Positions 41,907-50,490 are shown, numbered from the stretch's first letter. The stretch is 64,000 nt of DNA from Citricoccus sp. SGAir0253 (GCF_005877055.1 NZ_CP039424.1:2790001-2854000); one strand, 5' to 3'. Notes: a model not told the origin generated them from the letters alone. Made by a program: numbers and translations.

Positions 41907-42731
41907 TCATCGGCCCCGGAACTCCGGGGTGCGCCGGGCCAGGAACGCGGCGGCGCCCTCGGCCTTGTCCTCGGTGGTGTACAGCAGGGTCTGGGCCAGC
42001 CGCTCGAGCAGCAGGCCCGTCCTCTGGTCCGTCTCCGCGCCCTGGCCGATGACCATCTTGGCCAGCCGGATCGCCAGCGGGCCCTTGGTGAGGACGGTCG
42101 CCAGGGTGGCGGTCGCCGTCGGGAGCAGCTCCGCCGCCGGCAGCACGCTGGTGACGAGGCCGTAGCGCTCGGCCTCGTCCGCGGTGAGGATCCGGCTCGT
42201 GAGGATCATCTCCACGGCCCGTCCGGTGCCGACCAGCCGGGACAGGCGCTGGGTGCCCCCGGCCCCCGGCAGCACGCCGAGCGTGGTCTCCGGCAGGCCC
42301 ATCCGCGCCGTGTCCGCGGCGATGCGGATGTCGCAGCTCATGGCCAGCTCCAGCCCCCCGCCCATGGCCACGCCGTTGAGGGCGGCCAGGGTGGGCTTGG
42401 GGTAGTCCTGGATCCGGTCGTAGAGCCGCTGCATGTGGGCGGCCAGTCCGTACGGCAGGTCGTAGTGGGCGAGCTGGGAGATGTCAGCGCCCGCGATGAA
42501 CGCCTTCTCCCCCGCGCCGGTGAAGACCACGGCCGCGACGTCGTCGTCCTCCTCCCAGCGGTCCAGGACCTGGCCGATCTCGGCCAGCACCGTGCGGGAG
42601 AGCGCGTTGCGCTTCTCCGGCCGGTCCACGGTGATCGTCCCGATGCGCCCGTCCACGGACGCCCGGATGGTCTCGAGGACCTCTCCGGCGCCCGCGGCCT
42701 CCGGGAGCGCCTGGGCCTGCTGCCCGCTCAT
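41907..42731 (-). CDS. badK: Enoyl-CoA hydratase, probable cyclohex-1-ene-1-carboxyl-CoA hydratase (BadK-like)
   Basis: 274-aa crotonase-family enzyme. Oxyanion-hole segments [15 protein letters not shown] and [20 protein letters not shown], then [23 protein letters not shown] with both catalytic Glu positions of true hydratases. Crotonases are hard to tell apart; the BadK call rests on its place between AliA/BadH/BadI-type genes and could equally be a beta-oxidation hydratase for pimeloyl-CoA. Overlaps the upstream dehydrogenase by 4 bp (ATGA). Confidence 0.75.
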   Translation of the reverse strand: MSGQQAQALPEAAGAGEVLETIRASVDGRIGTITVDRPEKRNALSRTVLAEIGQVLDRWEEDDDVAAVVFTGAGEKAFIAGADISQLAHYDLPYGLAAHMQRLYDRIQDYPKPTLAALNGVAMGGGLELAMSCDIRIAADTARMGLPETTLGVLPGAGGTQRLSRLVGTGRAVEMILTSRILTADEAERYGLVTSVLPAAELLPTATATLATVLTKGPLAIRLAKMVIGQGAETDQRTGLLLERLAQTLLYTTEDKAEGAAAFLARRTPEFRGR

Positions 42732-43993
42732 GGGCGCACCCCCGCCGCGGTGAAGGCGCCGATGCCGGTGAGGGCCCGGCCGATCGTGAGCTGGTGGACC
42801 TCGTCGGTGCCCTCGTAGGTGCGCACGGACTCGAGGTTGTTGGCGTGGCGCAGCGGCGAGTGTTCCAGGGTGATGCCGTTGCCGCCGAGCATCTCGCGGG
42901 CGTCCCGCGCGATCCCGATCGCCACCCGGCAGTTGTCCAGCTTGCCGGTGGAGATCATCGCCGGGGTGGTGCCGTGCGCGTCCTTGGTCCGGCCGATCTG
43001 GTGGGCCAGCAGGTAGCCCTTGTTGATCGCCACCGCCATGTCCGCGAGCTTGGCCTGCGTCAGCTGGAACGCGGCCAGCGGCGTGCCGAACTGGGTGCGG
43101 GCGTGCGCGTAGTCCAGGACCGCGTTGAAGGAGTCCCGCGCGGCGCCCATGACGCCCCAGATGATCCCGTACCGGGCCTCGTTGAGGCACTGGAAGGGAC
43201 CCTTGAGCCCGAGGGCCGAGTCGGCCGGGAGGATCGCGTCCGCGGGCAGGCGCACGCCGTCCAGGCGGATCTCGCACTGCACCGAGGCGCGCATGGACAG
43301 CTTCTGCGCGATCGCCTCGGCGCTGAAGCCCGGGGTGTCCGTCGGCACCACGAAGCCGCGCACCCCGCGGCCGTCGCCGTGCTCGCCGGTCTGGGCCCAG
43401 ATGACCGCCACGTCGGCCAGGGTGGCCAGGCCGATCCACCGCTTGGTGCCGTTGAGCACCCAGTCCCCGCCGGGCTCCTGCCGGGCGGTGGTGGTCATGG
43501 AGGCCGGGTCCGAGCCGGCGCCGGGCTCGGTGAGCCCGAAGCAGCCCACGGCCTCGCCGGCGGCCATGCGCGGCAGCCACTGCCGCTTCTGCTCCTCCGA
43601 GCCGTGCTTGTGGATCGCGGACATGGCCAGCGAGCCCTGCACGGAGACGAAGGTCCGCAGCCCCGAGTCCCCGGCCTCGAGCTCCTGGGCGGCCAGCCCG
43701 TACTCCACGGCCGAGCGGCCGGCGCAGCCGTAGCCGTGCAGGTGCATGCCCAGCACGCCCAGCCTCCCGAGCTCCGGGACGATCTCGGTGGGGAACACCG
43801 CCCGGTCGTACCAGTCGGCGATGTTCGGGCGGATCACCTCGTCCACGAGGGCCCGCACGTCCAGGGCCAGCTGCTTCTCCTCGGCGGAGAACAGCGCGTC
43901 CATCCCGGTCAGGTCCACCGGGCCGAGGAACGAGGCGGAGGTGTCCCGGGAGGGGGCGTCCTGCGCGGGGGAGGTCGTCATGGCGGTGTTCAC
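42728..43993 (-). CDS. Glutaryl-CoA dehydrogenase-like acyl-CoA dehydrogenase
   Basis: 421-aa FAD enzyme with the GCDH family signatures: GCFGLTEPGAGSDPASMTT, LNGTKRWIG, PFQCLNEARYGIIWGVMGA, QLTQAKLADM, MLGGNGI, NNLESVRTYEGTDEVHQ (catalytic Glu) and RALTGIGAFTA. GCDH oxidises and decarboxylates glutaryl-CoA to crotonyl-CoA, which is the expected last stage of pimeloyl-CoA breakdown; a relaxed enzyme acting earlier on a ring compound is also possible. GTG 43993 overlaps the CoA-ligase stop by 4 bp (GTGA), and the hydratase start overlaps its own stop, so three genes are coupled. Confidence 0.85.
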   Translation of the reverse strand: MNTAMTTSPAQDAPSRDTSASFLGPVDLTGMDALFSAEEKQLALDVRALVDEVIRPNIADWYDRAVFPTEIVPELGRLGVLGMHLHGYGCAGRSAVEYGLAAQELEAGDSGLRTFVSVQGSLAMSAIHKHGSEEQKRQWLPRMAAGEAVGCFGLTEPGAGSDPASMTTTARQEPGGDWVLNGTKRWIGLATLADVAVIWAQTGEHGDGRGVRGFVVPTDTPGFSAEAIAQKLSMRASVQCEIRLDGVRLPADAILPADSALGLKGPFQCLNEARYGIIWGVMGAARDSFNAVLDYAHARTQFGTPLAAFQLTQAKLADMAVAINKGYLLAHQIGRTKDAHGTTPAMISTGKLDNCRVAIGIARDAREMLGGNGITLEHSPLRHANNLESVRTYEGTDEVHQLTIGRALTGIGAFTAAGVRP

Positions 43994-45654
43994 TGCTGTG
44001 CTCCTTGGGTCAGGGCCTGCTGCGCCAGCTCCTGGCGCAGCAGGTACTTCTGGATCTTCCCGGAGGGGGTCCGGGGCATCTCGGGGACGATGAGCAGCCG
44101 CTCCGGCCAGTACGGCTTGGCCAGTCCCTTGGACTCGAAGAAGGCCTTGAGGCCGTCCAGGGTCAGCTCCTCGGAGCCCGGGCGCTGCACGACGACGGCG
44201 GCGGCGATCTCCTGCAGGCGCTCGTGCGGGATGCCGATCACGGCGGTGGCCTCCACGTCCGGGTGCTCGTAGAGGACGTTCTCCACGTAGGTGACCGGGA
44301 TGTTCTCCCCGCCGCGGATGATGACGTCCTTGGTGCGGCCGGCCAGGCGGACGTAGCCGTCCTCGTCCATGGTGGCGAGGTCGCCGGTGTCGAACCACTC
44401 GCCGTCGAACTCCTCGCGCGTCTTGTCCAGCTGGCCGAGGTACCCGCGGAACAGGAAGGGGCCCTTCACCTGCAGGCGCCCCTCCTCGCCCGGGGCGGCC
44501 TCGGTCCCGTCGAAGCCGATGACGCGGGTCTGCATGCCGTCCAGGGCGCGGCCGTCCGTGGAGACGACCTTCTCCTCCGGGTCGGAGGGGTGGCCCATGG
44601 TCACGAGGCAGCACTCGGTCTGGCCCCAGCCGCCGAACACGCTCATCCCCGGCAGCTTCTGCCGGGCCTCGGCGACGTAGGAGCGCGGGATCGGCGCGCC
44701 CATGCAGCAGAAGTGCCGCAGGGAGCTGACGTCGTGGTCCGCGAGGGTCTTGGCCCCCAGCAGGTCGTGCAGGAAGGGCGTGGCCGCCGAGGTGTGGTTG
44801 ACCCGGTGCCGCTCGACCAGCGCCACGAACTCCTCCACGTCCCACACGTCCTGGAAGACGCCGGTCCCGCCGAGCATGATCGGCAGGGCCACGCCGTAGA
44901 GGAAGCCGGTGAGGTGGCCGAAGGTCGAGGCCATGTGGATCACGGAGTCCTCGTCCAGGCCCAGGCGGTCCGGCCACGGCAGGGAGCCGGCGAGCACGGT
45001 GTTGTGGGTGTGCATGACGCCCTTGGGCCGCCCCGTGGTCCCGGACGTGAACATGAGCAGGGCCAGGGCGTTCGGGTCCGGGCGCAGGGCGGCGAGGTCC
45101 GCGGGGGCGGACTCGCGCCGGGCCCGGCCGCGGGCCAGGAAGTCGTCCCACGCGGTGAAGCCCTCGCGGGCCCCGCCGTGGACGATCACGGTCTCGCGCA
45201 GGGTGGGCAGGTCCGGCCGCAGGCGGTCGACCATGGCGGCGTAGTCGAACTTCCGGAAGCTCTCCGTGATGAACAGCACCGAGGTGCGGGCCGTGGCCGC
45301 CATGAACCCGATCTCGCGGTCCCGGTAGATCGGGATCAGCGGATTGGCCACCGCCCCGATGCGCGTGGTGGCCAGGTAGATGACCAGCCACTCGTACCAG
45401 TTGGGCAGCTGGATCGAGACCACGTCGGTGGGCTCCACGCCGGACTCGAGCAGCGCGTGGGCGCAGGCGTCCACGTCCGCGGCGAGCTCGGCGTAGGTGT
45501 GGGCCCCGCGCACGTCGATCGTGCACGTCTGCCCGGGACGGGCCGCGACGGCGTCGTCCAGGTAGTCGGACAGCAGCCGGTTCTTCCAGTGCCCGGATGC
45601 GGTGTAGGCGGCGATGTCCTCGTCGGTGAGGAGCATCTCGAAGGTGTTGGTCAT
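43990..45654 (-). CDS. aliA: Acyl-CoA ligase, probable cyclohexanecarboxylate-CoA ligase (AliA-like)
   Basis: 554-aa ANL-superfamily ligase that activates a carboxylic acid with ATP and CoA. AMP-binding motif LLMFTSGTTGRPKG (about 185-198), GGWGQTECCLVTMG, WFDTGDLATMDEDGYV, and the C-terminal catalytic Lys in RTPSGKIQKYLLR. Length and GxTE motif are normal. The AliA call comes from its neighbours (BadH-, BadI-, AliB-like genes) and general resemblance to that clade; the acid could also be another alicyclic or medium-chain acid. Upstream 47 bp to the BadH-like gene. Confidence 0.75.
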   Translation of the reverse strand: MTNTFEMLLTDEDIAAYTASGHWKNRLLSDYLDDAVAARPGQTCTIDVRGAHTYAELAADVDACAHALLESGVEPTDVVSIQLPNWYEWLVIYLATTRIGAVANPLIPIYRDREIGFMAATARTSVLFITESFRKFDYAAMVDRLRPDLPTLRETVIVHGGAREGFTAWDDFLARGRARRESAPADLAALRPDPNALALLMFTSGTTGRPKGVMHTHNTVLAGSLPWPDRLGLDEDSVIHMASTFGHLTGFLYGVALPIMLGGTGVFQDVWDVEEFVALVERHRVNHTSAATPFLHDLLGAKTLADHDVSSLRHFCCMGAPIPRSYVAEARQKLPGMSVFGGWGQTECCLVTMGHPSDPEEKVVSTDGRALDGMQTRVIGFDGTEAAPGEEGRLQVKGPFLFRGYLGQLDKTREEFDGEWFDTGDLATMDEDGYVRLAGRTKDVIIRGGENIPVTYVENVLYEHPDVEATAVIGIPHERLQEIAAAVVVQRPGSEELTLDGLKAFFESKGLAKPYWPERLLIVPEMPRTPSGKIQKYLLRQELAQQALTQGAQQ

Positions 45655-45701
45655 GGGGTGTCTCCCGGTACGCCGGCCACGGTCCCGTGCCGGAGGATGG
45701 A

Positions 45702-46478
45702 TCAGAGCATCGTGAGGCCACCGGAGACCGAGAGGGTCTGTCCGGTGATGTACCTCGAGGCGGGCGAGGCCATGAACGCGACGGCGTTGGCGAGGTCCTC
45801 GGGCTGGGCGAGCCGGCGCAGCGGGATGGCCTTCTCCAGGGCCGTGCGCAGCTTGGGGTTCTCGGCGGAGATCTGCTCGAACAGGGGGGTGTCCGCGGGG
45901 CCGGGGCACACCGCGTTGGCGGTGATGCCGTGGCGGGCGACCTCCCGGGCCAGGGTCTTGGTGAAGGCCACGACGCCGCCCTTGCAGGCCGAGTACACGG
46001 CCTCGCCGGACGAGCCCACGCGGGCGGCGTCCGAGCCGATGTTCACCACCGTTCCGTGGCCCTGCTCCACCATGCACCGCACGACCGACTGCGAGCAGTG
46101 CAGGGTGCCGTAGAGGTTGATGGCGATGACGCGGTCCCAGGTGTCCACCTCGGAGTCGAGGAACGGCCCCACCTTGTCCCAGCCGGCGTTGTTGACCAGG
46201 ACGTCGATGCGCCCGAAGGTGTCCATGACCTGCCGGGTCATCGCATCGACCGCGGGACGGTCGGTGACGTTCACCGCGACGCCGATCGAGCCGTTGCCGA
46301 GCTCGGCGGCGGTCGCCTCGGCGGCCTCGCCGTTGAGGTCGGCCACCACGACGGTGGCGCCCTCCGCGACGAGCCGGGTGGCGATGCCCTTGCCGATGCC
46401 GCTGGCGGCGCCGGTCACGATGCAGACGCGGCCCCGCAGGTCCTCGTCGTTGACGGTGTTGGTGGTCTGGTCGGTCAT
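45702..46478 (-). CDS. badH: Short-chain dehydrogenase, 2-hydroxycyclohexanecarboxyl-CoA dehydrogenase (BadH-like)
   Basis: 258-aa NAD-dependent SDR. Cofactor motif TGAASGIGKG, NNAGWDKVGPF, catalytic Ser and Tyr/Lys in SDAARVGSSGEAVYSACKGG, and the end LSVSGGLTM. From memory of Rhodopseudomonas palustris BadH, the NAGWD, SDAARVGSSGEAVY.ACKGG and SVSGGLTM stretches are shared almost exactly, which makes this one of the firmer calls of the pathway. ATG 46478 follows GGAGGAGACC; an ATG 12 bp earlier overlaps that ribosome-binding site. Would oxidise the 2-hydroxy to the 2-keto ring thioester. Confidence 0.85.
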   Translation of the reverse strand: MTDQTTNTVNDEDLRGRVCIVTGAASGIGKGIATRLVAEGATVVVADLNGEAAEATAAELGNGSIGVAVNVTDRPAVDAMTRQVMDTFGRIDVLVNNAGWDKVGPFLDSEVDTWDRVIAINLYGTLHCSQSVVRCMVEQGHGTVVNIGSDAARVGSSGEAVYSACKGGVVAFTKTLAREVARHGITANAVCPGPADTPLFEQISAENPKLRTALEKAIPLRRLAQPEDLANAVAFMASPASRYITGQTLSVSGGLTML

Positions 46479-46561
46479 GGTCTCCTCCATGGATGGGATG
46501 GTGCGGGGTGGTCCGGGGTGTCTGGGGTGCCGGGTGGCGGGGGCCGTGCGGGCCGCGCGGC

Positions 46562-47704
46562 TCAGGGGGCCACCTCGCGCGGCAGGTTCTGCCGCGAGAT
46601 GATGAGCTTCATGATCTGGGCGGTGCCGTCGCCGATCTGCAGGCCCAGGACGTCGCGCATCCGCTGCTCGATCGGGCGGTCGGTGAGGTAGCCGAACTGC
46701 CCGTGGGACAGCAGGCACTGGTTGATGACGTCGTATGCGGTCTTCGGGGCCCACCACTTGCACATGGCGGCCTCCTTGGTGTGCGGCTGCCCGGCGTCCT
46801 TGAGCCACAGGGTCTTCTGGCACAGCACGCGGGCCGCCGTGAGCAGGGTGTCCGCCTCGGCCAGCGGGAAGGACAGCCCCTGGAACTTCGAGATCGGCTG
46901 GTCGAACGCCACGCGCTGGCCGGCGTACTCCCAGGTCTCGTCCAGGGTCACCTGCGCGGCGCCGATGCACTGCAGGCCGATCAGGGCGCGGGAGAAGTCG
47001 AAGCCCTGCATGACCTCGGTGAAGCCCTTGCCCTCGGCGCCGAGCAGGTTCGCCTCGGGGATCCACGTGTCCGTGAAGGTCACGAAGCCGCGGCCCACGC
47101 ACTTGGTGCCCATGTCCGGGGTGGCCCGGCGCTCGATGCCGTCCCGGTCGAGCTCCACGAGGAAGGCGCTGATGCCCCGTCCCCGCCGGTTCTCCTCCGT
47201 GCGGGCGAAGACCACGGTCGCCCCCGCGTGCAGCGCGAAGGACATCGACTTGGTGCCGTTGAGCACCCAGCCGTCCCGCTCGCGCCGGGCGGTGAGCCCG
47301 GGGTTGCCGGCATCCGAGCCGCCGTCGGGCTCGGACAGGCCGATGGCGACGATGTCCTCGCCGCTGGCGATCCGCGGCACCCAGGTCCGGGCCAGGTCCG
47401 GTCCGGCGTTCCGGGCCAGGATCTGGCCGACGAGCGAGCCGACCACCTGCACGTAGCCGACGTTGATGTCACCGCGCGAGACCTGCTCGGTGATCATCCC
47501 GGAGGTCAGGGCGCGCTCGCCCCGGCCCCCGAGCTCCACCGGCAGCTCCGGCGCGATCAGGCCGCGCGAGCCCATCTCGCAGCGCAGCGCCGGGTCGATG
47601 ATCCCGTCCCGCTCGCGCTGCTGGTAGCCCGGCGCCAGGTCCGCGGCCATGGCGGCGGCGGCGTCGATGTAGCCCTGCATCGCGGTGTCGATCGTGAAGT
47701 CCAT
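46562..47704 (-). CDS. aliB: Acyl-CoA dehydrogenase, probable cyclohexanecarboxyl-CoA dehydrogenase (AliB-like)
   Basis: 380-aa FAD enzyme of the acyl-CoA dehydrogenase fold. Flavin motifs GLSEPDGGSDAGNPG and WVLNGTKSMSFAL, GRGISAFLVELDRDGIE, QGFDFSRALIGLQCIGAAQ, QPISKFQGLSFPLAEAD and the C-terminal LGLQIGDGTAQIMKLIISRQ. In the position of the usual catalytic Glu near the C-terminus (YEG in other family members) the sequence is IGDGTAQ, so the base is not the standard Glu. Context implies conversion of cyclohexanecarboxyl-CoA to the 1-ene. Lies 49 bp after the BadI-like gene. Confidence 0.75.
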   Translation of the reverse strand: MDFTIDTAMQGYIDAAAAMAADLAPGYQQRERDGIIDPALRCEMGSRGLIAPELPVELGGRGERALTSGMITEQVSRGDINVGYVQVVGSLVGQILARNAGPDLARTWVPRIASGEDIVAIGLSEPDGGSDAGNPGLTARRERDGWVLNGTKSMSFALHAGATVVFARTEENRRGRGISAFLVELDRDGIERRATPDMGTKCVGRGFVTFTDTWIPEANLLGAEGKGFTEVMQGFDFSRALIGLQCIGAAQVTLDETWEYAGQRVAFDQPISKFQGLSFPLAEADTLLTAARVLCQKTLWLKDAGQPHTKEAAMCKWWAPKTAYDVINQCLLSHGQFGYLTDRPIEQRMRDVLGLQIGDGTAQIMKLIISRQNLPREVAP

Positions 47705-47753
47705 GCGTTCCTCGTGCTGTTCGGAGGGTGGGGTGGGTGGGTGACCGGGCCGG

Positions 47754-48605
47754 TCAGTGGCCGACGACCTTGGAGGCGAAGTCCGGGGCCCGCTTCTCGG
47801 CGAAGGCGATGGCGCCCTCCATGCCCTCCGGGGAGACGGCGTAGAGGTCCAGCGCGGACATCGCCATGTTGCTCAGCCCGGCCTGGTGGTCGGTGTCCGC
47901 GTTGAAGGACTGCTTGAGGAACCGGATGGCGGTCGGGGACTTCTGGGCGATCTCGTCCGCCCACTCCTGGGCCTCGTCCAGCAGGCGGTCCGGCTCGACG
48001 ACGGCGTTGACCAGGCCCCAGCGCTCGGCCGTGGCCGCGTCGTACTTGCGGCACAGGTACCAGATCTCCCGCGCCCGCTTCTCCCCGACGATCCGGGCCA
48101 GGAAGGCGGAGCCGAAGCCGGCGTCGAAGGACCCGACGCGCGGGCCCGCCTGGCCGAACTGGGCGGTGGAGGAGGCGATGGACAGGTCGCACAGCACGTG
48201 CAGGACGTGGCCGCCGCCGATGGCGACGCCGTTGACGGCGGCGATGACGGGCTTGGGGATGTCCCGGATGGTCTTGTGCAGCAGGCCGATCTCGAACATG
48301 CCGGACTCGCTCGGCCCGTAGTCGCCGGTCTCGGCGCGCTGCTTGACGTCCCCGCCCGTGCAGAACGCCTTCTGGCCGGCGCCGGTGAGGATGACGGCCT
48401 GCACGCCGCGGTCGGCCCAGGCGAGCTTGAAGGCCTTGATGAGCTCCTCCACCGTCTGCGCGCGGAAGGCGTTGTACCGGTCGGGGCGGTTGATGGTGAT
48501 GATCGCGGCCGCGTTGCGCCGCTCGTAGGTGATGTCCCCGAAGTCCGGGACGGCGGGGCCGCCGGCCGGGGCGGTGGCGGTCTCGGTGGTGTGCTGCGAG
48601 GTCAT
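47754..48605 (-). CDS. badI: 2-ketocyclohexanecarboxyl-CoA hydrolase (BadI-like ring-cleaving enzyme)
   Basis: 283-aa crotonase-family enzyme closer to the MenB/BadI branch: AFCTGGDVKQRAE, NGVAIGGGHVLHVLCDLSIASS, FGQAGPRVGSFDAGFGSAFLARIVGEKRAREIWYLCRKY and SFNADTDHQAG. The segments GQxGPxxGSxDxGxGxAFLARxVGEKxAREIWY and SFNxDTxHQAG are those of R. palustris BadI as I recall it. BadI hydrolyses 2-ketocyclohexanecarboxyl-CoA to pimeloyl-CoA, opening the ring. MenB shares the Asp motif, but no menaquinone gene is near. An N-terminal extension of about 25 residues is unusual. First structural gene after the TetR regulator. Confidence 0.85.
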   Translation of the reverse strand: MTSQHTTETATAPAGGPAVPDFGDITYERRNAAAIITINRPDRYNAFRAQTVEELIKAFKLAWADRGVQAVILTGAGQKAFCTGGDVKQRAETGDYGPSESGMFEIGLLHKTIRDIPKPVIAAVNGVAIGGGHVLHVLCDLSIASSTAQFGQAGPRVGSFDAGFGSAFLARIVGEKRAREIWYLCRKYDAATAERWGLVNAVVEPDRLLDEAQEWADEIAQKSPTAIRFLKQSFNADTDHQAGLSNMAMSALDLYAVSPEGMEGAIAFAEKRAPDFASKVVGH

Positions 48606-48748
48606 GGGCCTGCCTTTCGTCGTGCAGTCGTCGTGGGGTCGTCGAGTCGTCGTCGTGGCGCGCGCAACCGGGGGGGGTTCCGCGGGGTGGGAGGTGGGGG
48701 TGAGGAATGGGGTGAGCGGAGGACCGGGGGGCCCGGTTCGCGGACCGC

Positions 48749-49423
48749 TCAGGCGGGGGCGCCCAGCAGGTCGGCGTAGTCCGCCCGGTGGGCGCCGTCC
48801 AGCAGGGTGGACAGCAGCAGGGACAGCTGGGAGCGGATGAACCCGTCGAGGTCCATGAGCGGGGCGAAGTACCAGTGCTTGAGGGCCCAGGACTGGGCCA
48901 CGATGAGCAGGTCGTAGGAGAAGATCCGCACGTCCACCGGTGCCAGCAGCCCCCGGTCCACGGCCTCCTGGACGGCGTCGCGCAGGGGCTGGGCGGTCTG
49001 GACCTCGAGGTCCTTGATGAGCTGGCGGCCCTGGTCGTCGAGCGTGTTGGACTCCCGGTAGGTCAGCAGGACGGCCTCGCGGTTGTCTTCCACGACGCGG
49101 CAGTAGGCCGCGAAGGCGGCGGCGATCCGCCGCACCGGGTCCTGCTCGGGACCGATGGCGTCGGGGATCAGCCGGGCCATGTCGTCGAGCACGCCGACGA
49201 TGACGCCCTGGACGAGGTCCTGCTTGTTGCCGAAGTAGCGGTAGATCAGGCCCACCGAGACGCCGGCCTCCTCCGCGACCGCCTGCATGGAGACCGCGTG
49301 CGAGCCCCTGCGCTCCATGAGCCGGGCCGCCGCCTCCAGCAGTTGCCGCGTCCGCGCGGTCGACCGCGCCGCGCGGGCGGCATCCTCCGCCGCGACCTCG
49401 ACCGCCGCTCCCTTGAGGACCAC
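48749..49423 (-). CDS. TetR-family regulator of the alicyclic-acid operon
   Basis: 224-aa TetR-type repressor. N-terminal helix-turn-helix ARTRQLLEAAARLMERRGSHAVSMQAVAEEAGVSVGLIYRYFGNKQDLVQGV (about 22-72) with the standard GLIYRYFGNK recognition helix; the C-terminal ligand domain is helical, related to regulators of acyl-CoA metabolism. It lies directly upstream of, and in the same direction as, the catabolic genes (143 bp before badI), and two tandem palindromes cover its own promoter. Autorepression and induction by a CoA ester of the substrate is the simplest model. Confidence 0.85.
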   Translation of the reverse strand: MVLKGAAVEVAAEDAARAARSTARTRQLLEAAARLMERRGSHAVSMQAVAEEAGVSVGLIYRYFGNKQDLVQGVIVGVLDDMARLIPDAIGPEQDPVRRIAAAFAAYCRVVEDNREAVLLTYRESNTLDDQGRQLIKDLEVQTAQPLRDAVQEAVDRGLLAPVDVRIFSYDLLIVAQSWALKHWYFAPLMDLDGFIRSQLSLLLSTLLDGAHRADYADLLGAPA

Positions 49424-49442
49424 GGTGCCTCCCCGGTGTCGG

Positions 49443-49462
49443 TTCTGAACTGTCGTTCAGAA
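49443..49462. promoter_or_regulatory. TetR operator 1
   Basis: Perfect 8-4-8 palindrome TTCTGAACTGTCGTTCAGAA, 19 bp before the tetR ATG. Confidence 0.75.
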
Positions 49463-49480
49463 TGAATGAATGTTCGTTCA
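49463..49480. promoter_or_regulatory. TetR operator 2
   Basis: TGAATGAATGTTCGTTCA: 8-2-8 palindrome with one mismatched pair, directly abutting operator 1 and sharing the GTTC/GAAC core. TetR sites of the TGAACG(A/T)N2 type are common in actinobacteria. Confidence 0.7.
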
Positions 49481-49591
49481 CATGTGACTCTAGACACACG
49501 CCGGGGAGGCCGTCAAGGGGTCGTCCGGAACGTCTTCCCGGCCCGTGGGACGCGGCCCCGGCCCGCCCGCCCGCAGGCGCCCGGGAACGAC

Positions 49592-49626
49592 GAAGGGCCC
49601 CGGATCCAGGGGATCCGGGGCCCTTC
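49592..49626. terminator. Terminator after the winged-helix regulator
   Basis: Perfect 16-bp stem GAAGGGCCCCGGATCC with its complement, AGG loop, 30 bp beyond the stop of the gene at 49657. Confidence 0.8.
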
Positions 49627-49656
49627 GGGGCCGGCCCGGCGAGGCCGGGCGGCGGG

Positions 49657-50490
49657 TCAGATGCTGTACTCGGGAGCGGCCCAGACGACGACCTCGGGGT
49701 GCTCGTAGAAGCGGTACCCCTGGCCGCGGACCGTGCGCACGGTGCCGGAGAGCCGGCCCAGCTTGGAGCGCAGCCGGCGGATGTGGACGTCGATGGTGCG
49801 CTCGTTGGGCACCTCGTCGGCGTTCTTCCACAGGGACTCGAGCAGCTCGTCGCGGCCGACGGTGCGCCCGCCGTTCTCGACGAGATAGTTCAGCAGCTCG
49901 AACTCCTTGTAGGTCAGGTTCAGCCCCTCCCCGTCCAGCTGCACCTCACGGCGGGCCAGGTCGATCAGCACGCCGGGCTGGCGCGTGGACACCGGGGCGG
50001 GCGCCTGGAGCAGGTCGGGACGGGCGGCCTGCTGGATGGTCGGGTCCCCCAGCACCTGGCGGACGACCTCGAGGTCAGAGCCCGGGGCTCCGGCGGGGGC
50101 GATCGCGACGGCGGCCGCGGACTGGGAGCCCGGCACCAGCGACTCGACGTAGTGGCGCAGCTCGTTGGCCAGCCGGGTGAGGGAGGTCCCCGCGGCGGAG
50201 GCCGCCGACTCGTCCATGCCCACGTAGATGACGAACCCGCGGGCCTCGGTCTCCGTGGCCACCGCCTGGGGCCCGGGGATGCCGTTCGGCGCCAGGACGG
50301 TCAGGGGGGCGGTCTGCGGGGCCGCCTCGGCGGCCGCGGGCGCCGGGGCCCCCTCCTGCACCGGGTGCAGGGGGCGGGGCGACGGGGCCCCATAGGTGCC
50401 ACCGTGCTCGCGATAGCTGCGGACCCGAGCCGCCCGGCGCTGGGCGTTGCGGACCGAGATGTGGACGTATCCCTGGGGACTGGTGCTCAT
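49657..50490 (-). CDS. OmpR-type winged-helix regulator without a typical receiver domain
   Basis: 277-aa DNA-binding protein. Residues about 185-270 are a PhoB/OmpR winged helix (DLARREVQLDGEGLNLTYKEFELLNYLVENGG, RDELLESLW, IDVHIRRLRSKLG, VRTVRGQGYRF). The N-terminal part has a Pro/Ala-rich stretch (about 35-75) and a 90-residue region (RGFVIYVGMDESAASAAGTSLTRLANELRHYVESLV) without the acidic pair, phospho-Asp or Lys of response regulators, so it is not a phosphorylated receiver. No kinase gene adjoins. Preceded by a long, partly AT-rich intergenic region. Confidence 0.82.
   Translation of the reverse strand: MSTSPQGYVHISVRNAQRRAARVRSYREHGGTYGAPSPRPLHPVQEGAPAPAAAEAAPQTAPLTVLAPNGIPGPQAVATETEARGFVIYVGMDESAASAAGTSLTRLANELRHYVESLVPGSQSAAAVAIAPAGAPGSDLEVVRQVLGDPTIQQAARPDLLQAPAPVSTRQPGVLIDLARREVQLDGEGLNLTYKEFELLNYLVENGGRTVGRDELLESLWKNADEVPNERTIDVHIRRLRSKLGRLSGTVRTVRGQGYRFYEHPEVVVWAAPEYSI

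Noticed and set aside
47754-48605. MenB (naphthoyl-CoA synthase) instead of BadI
   Set aside because: The two share the crotonase fold and Asp motif, but the neighbours are BadH-, AliA- and AliB-like and no menaquinone gene is near.
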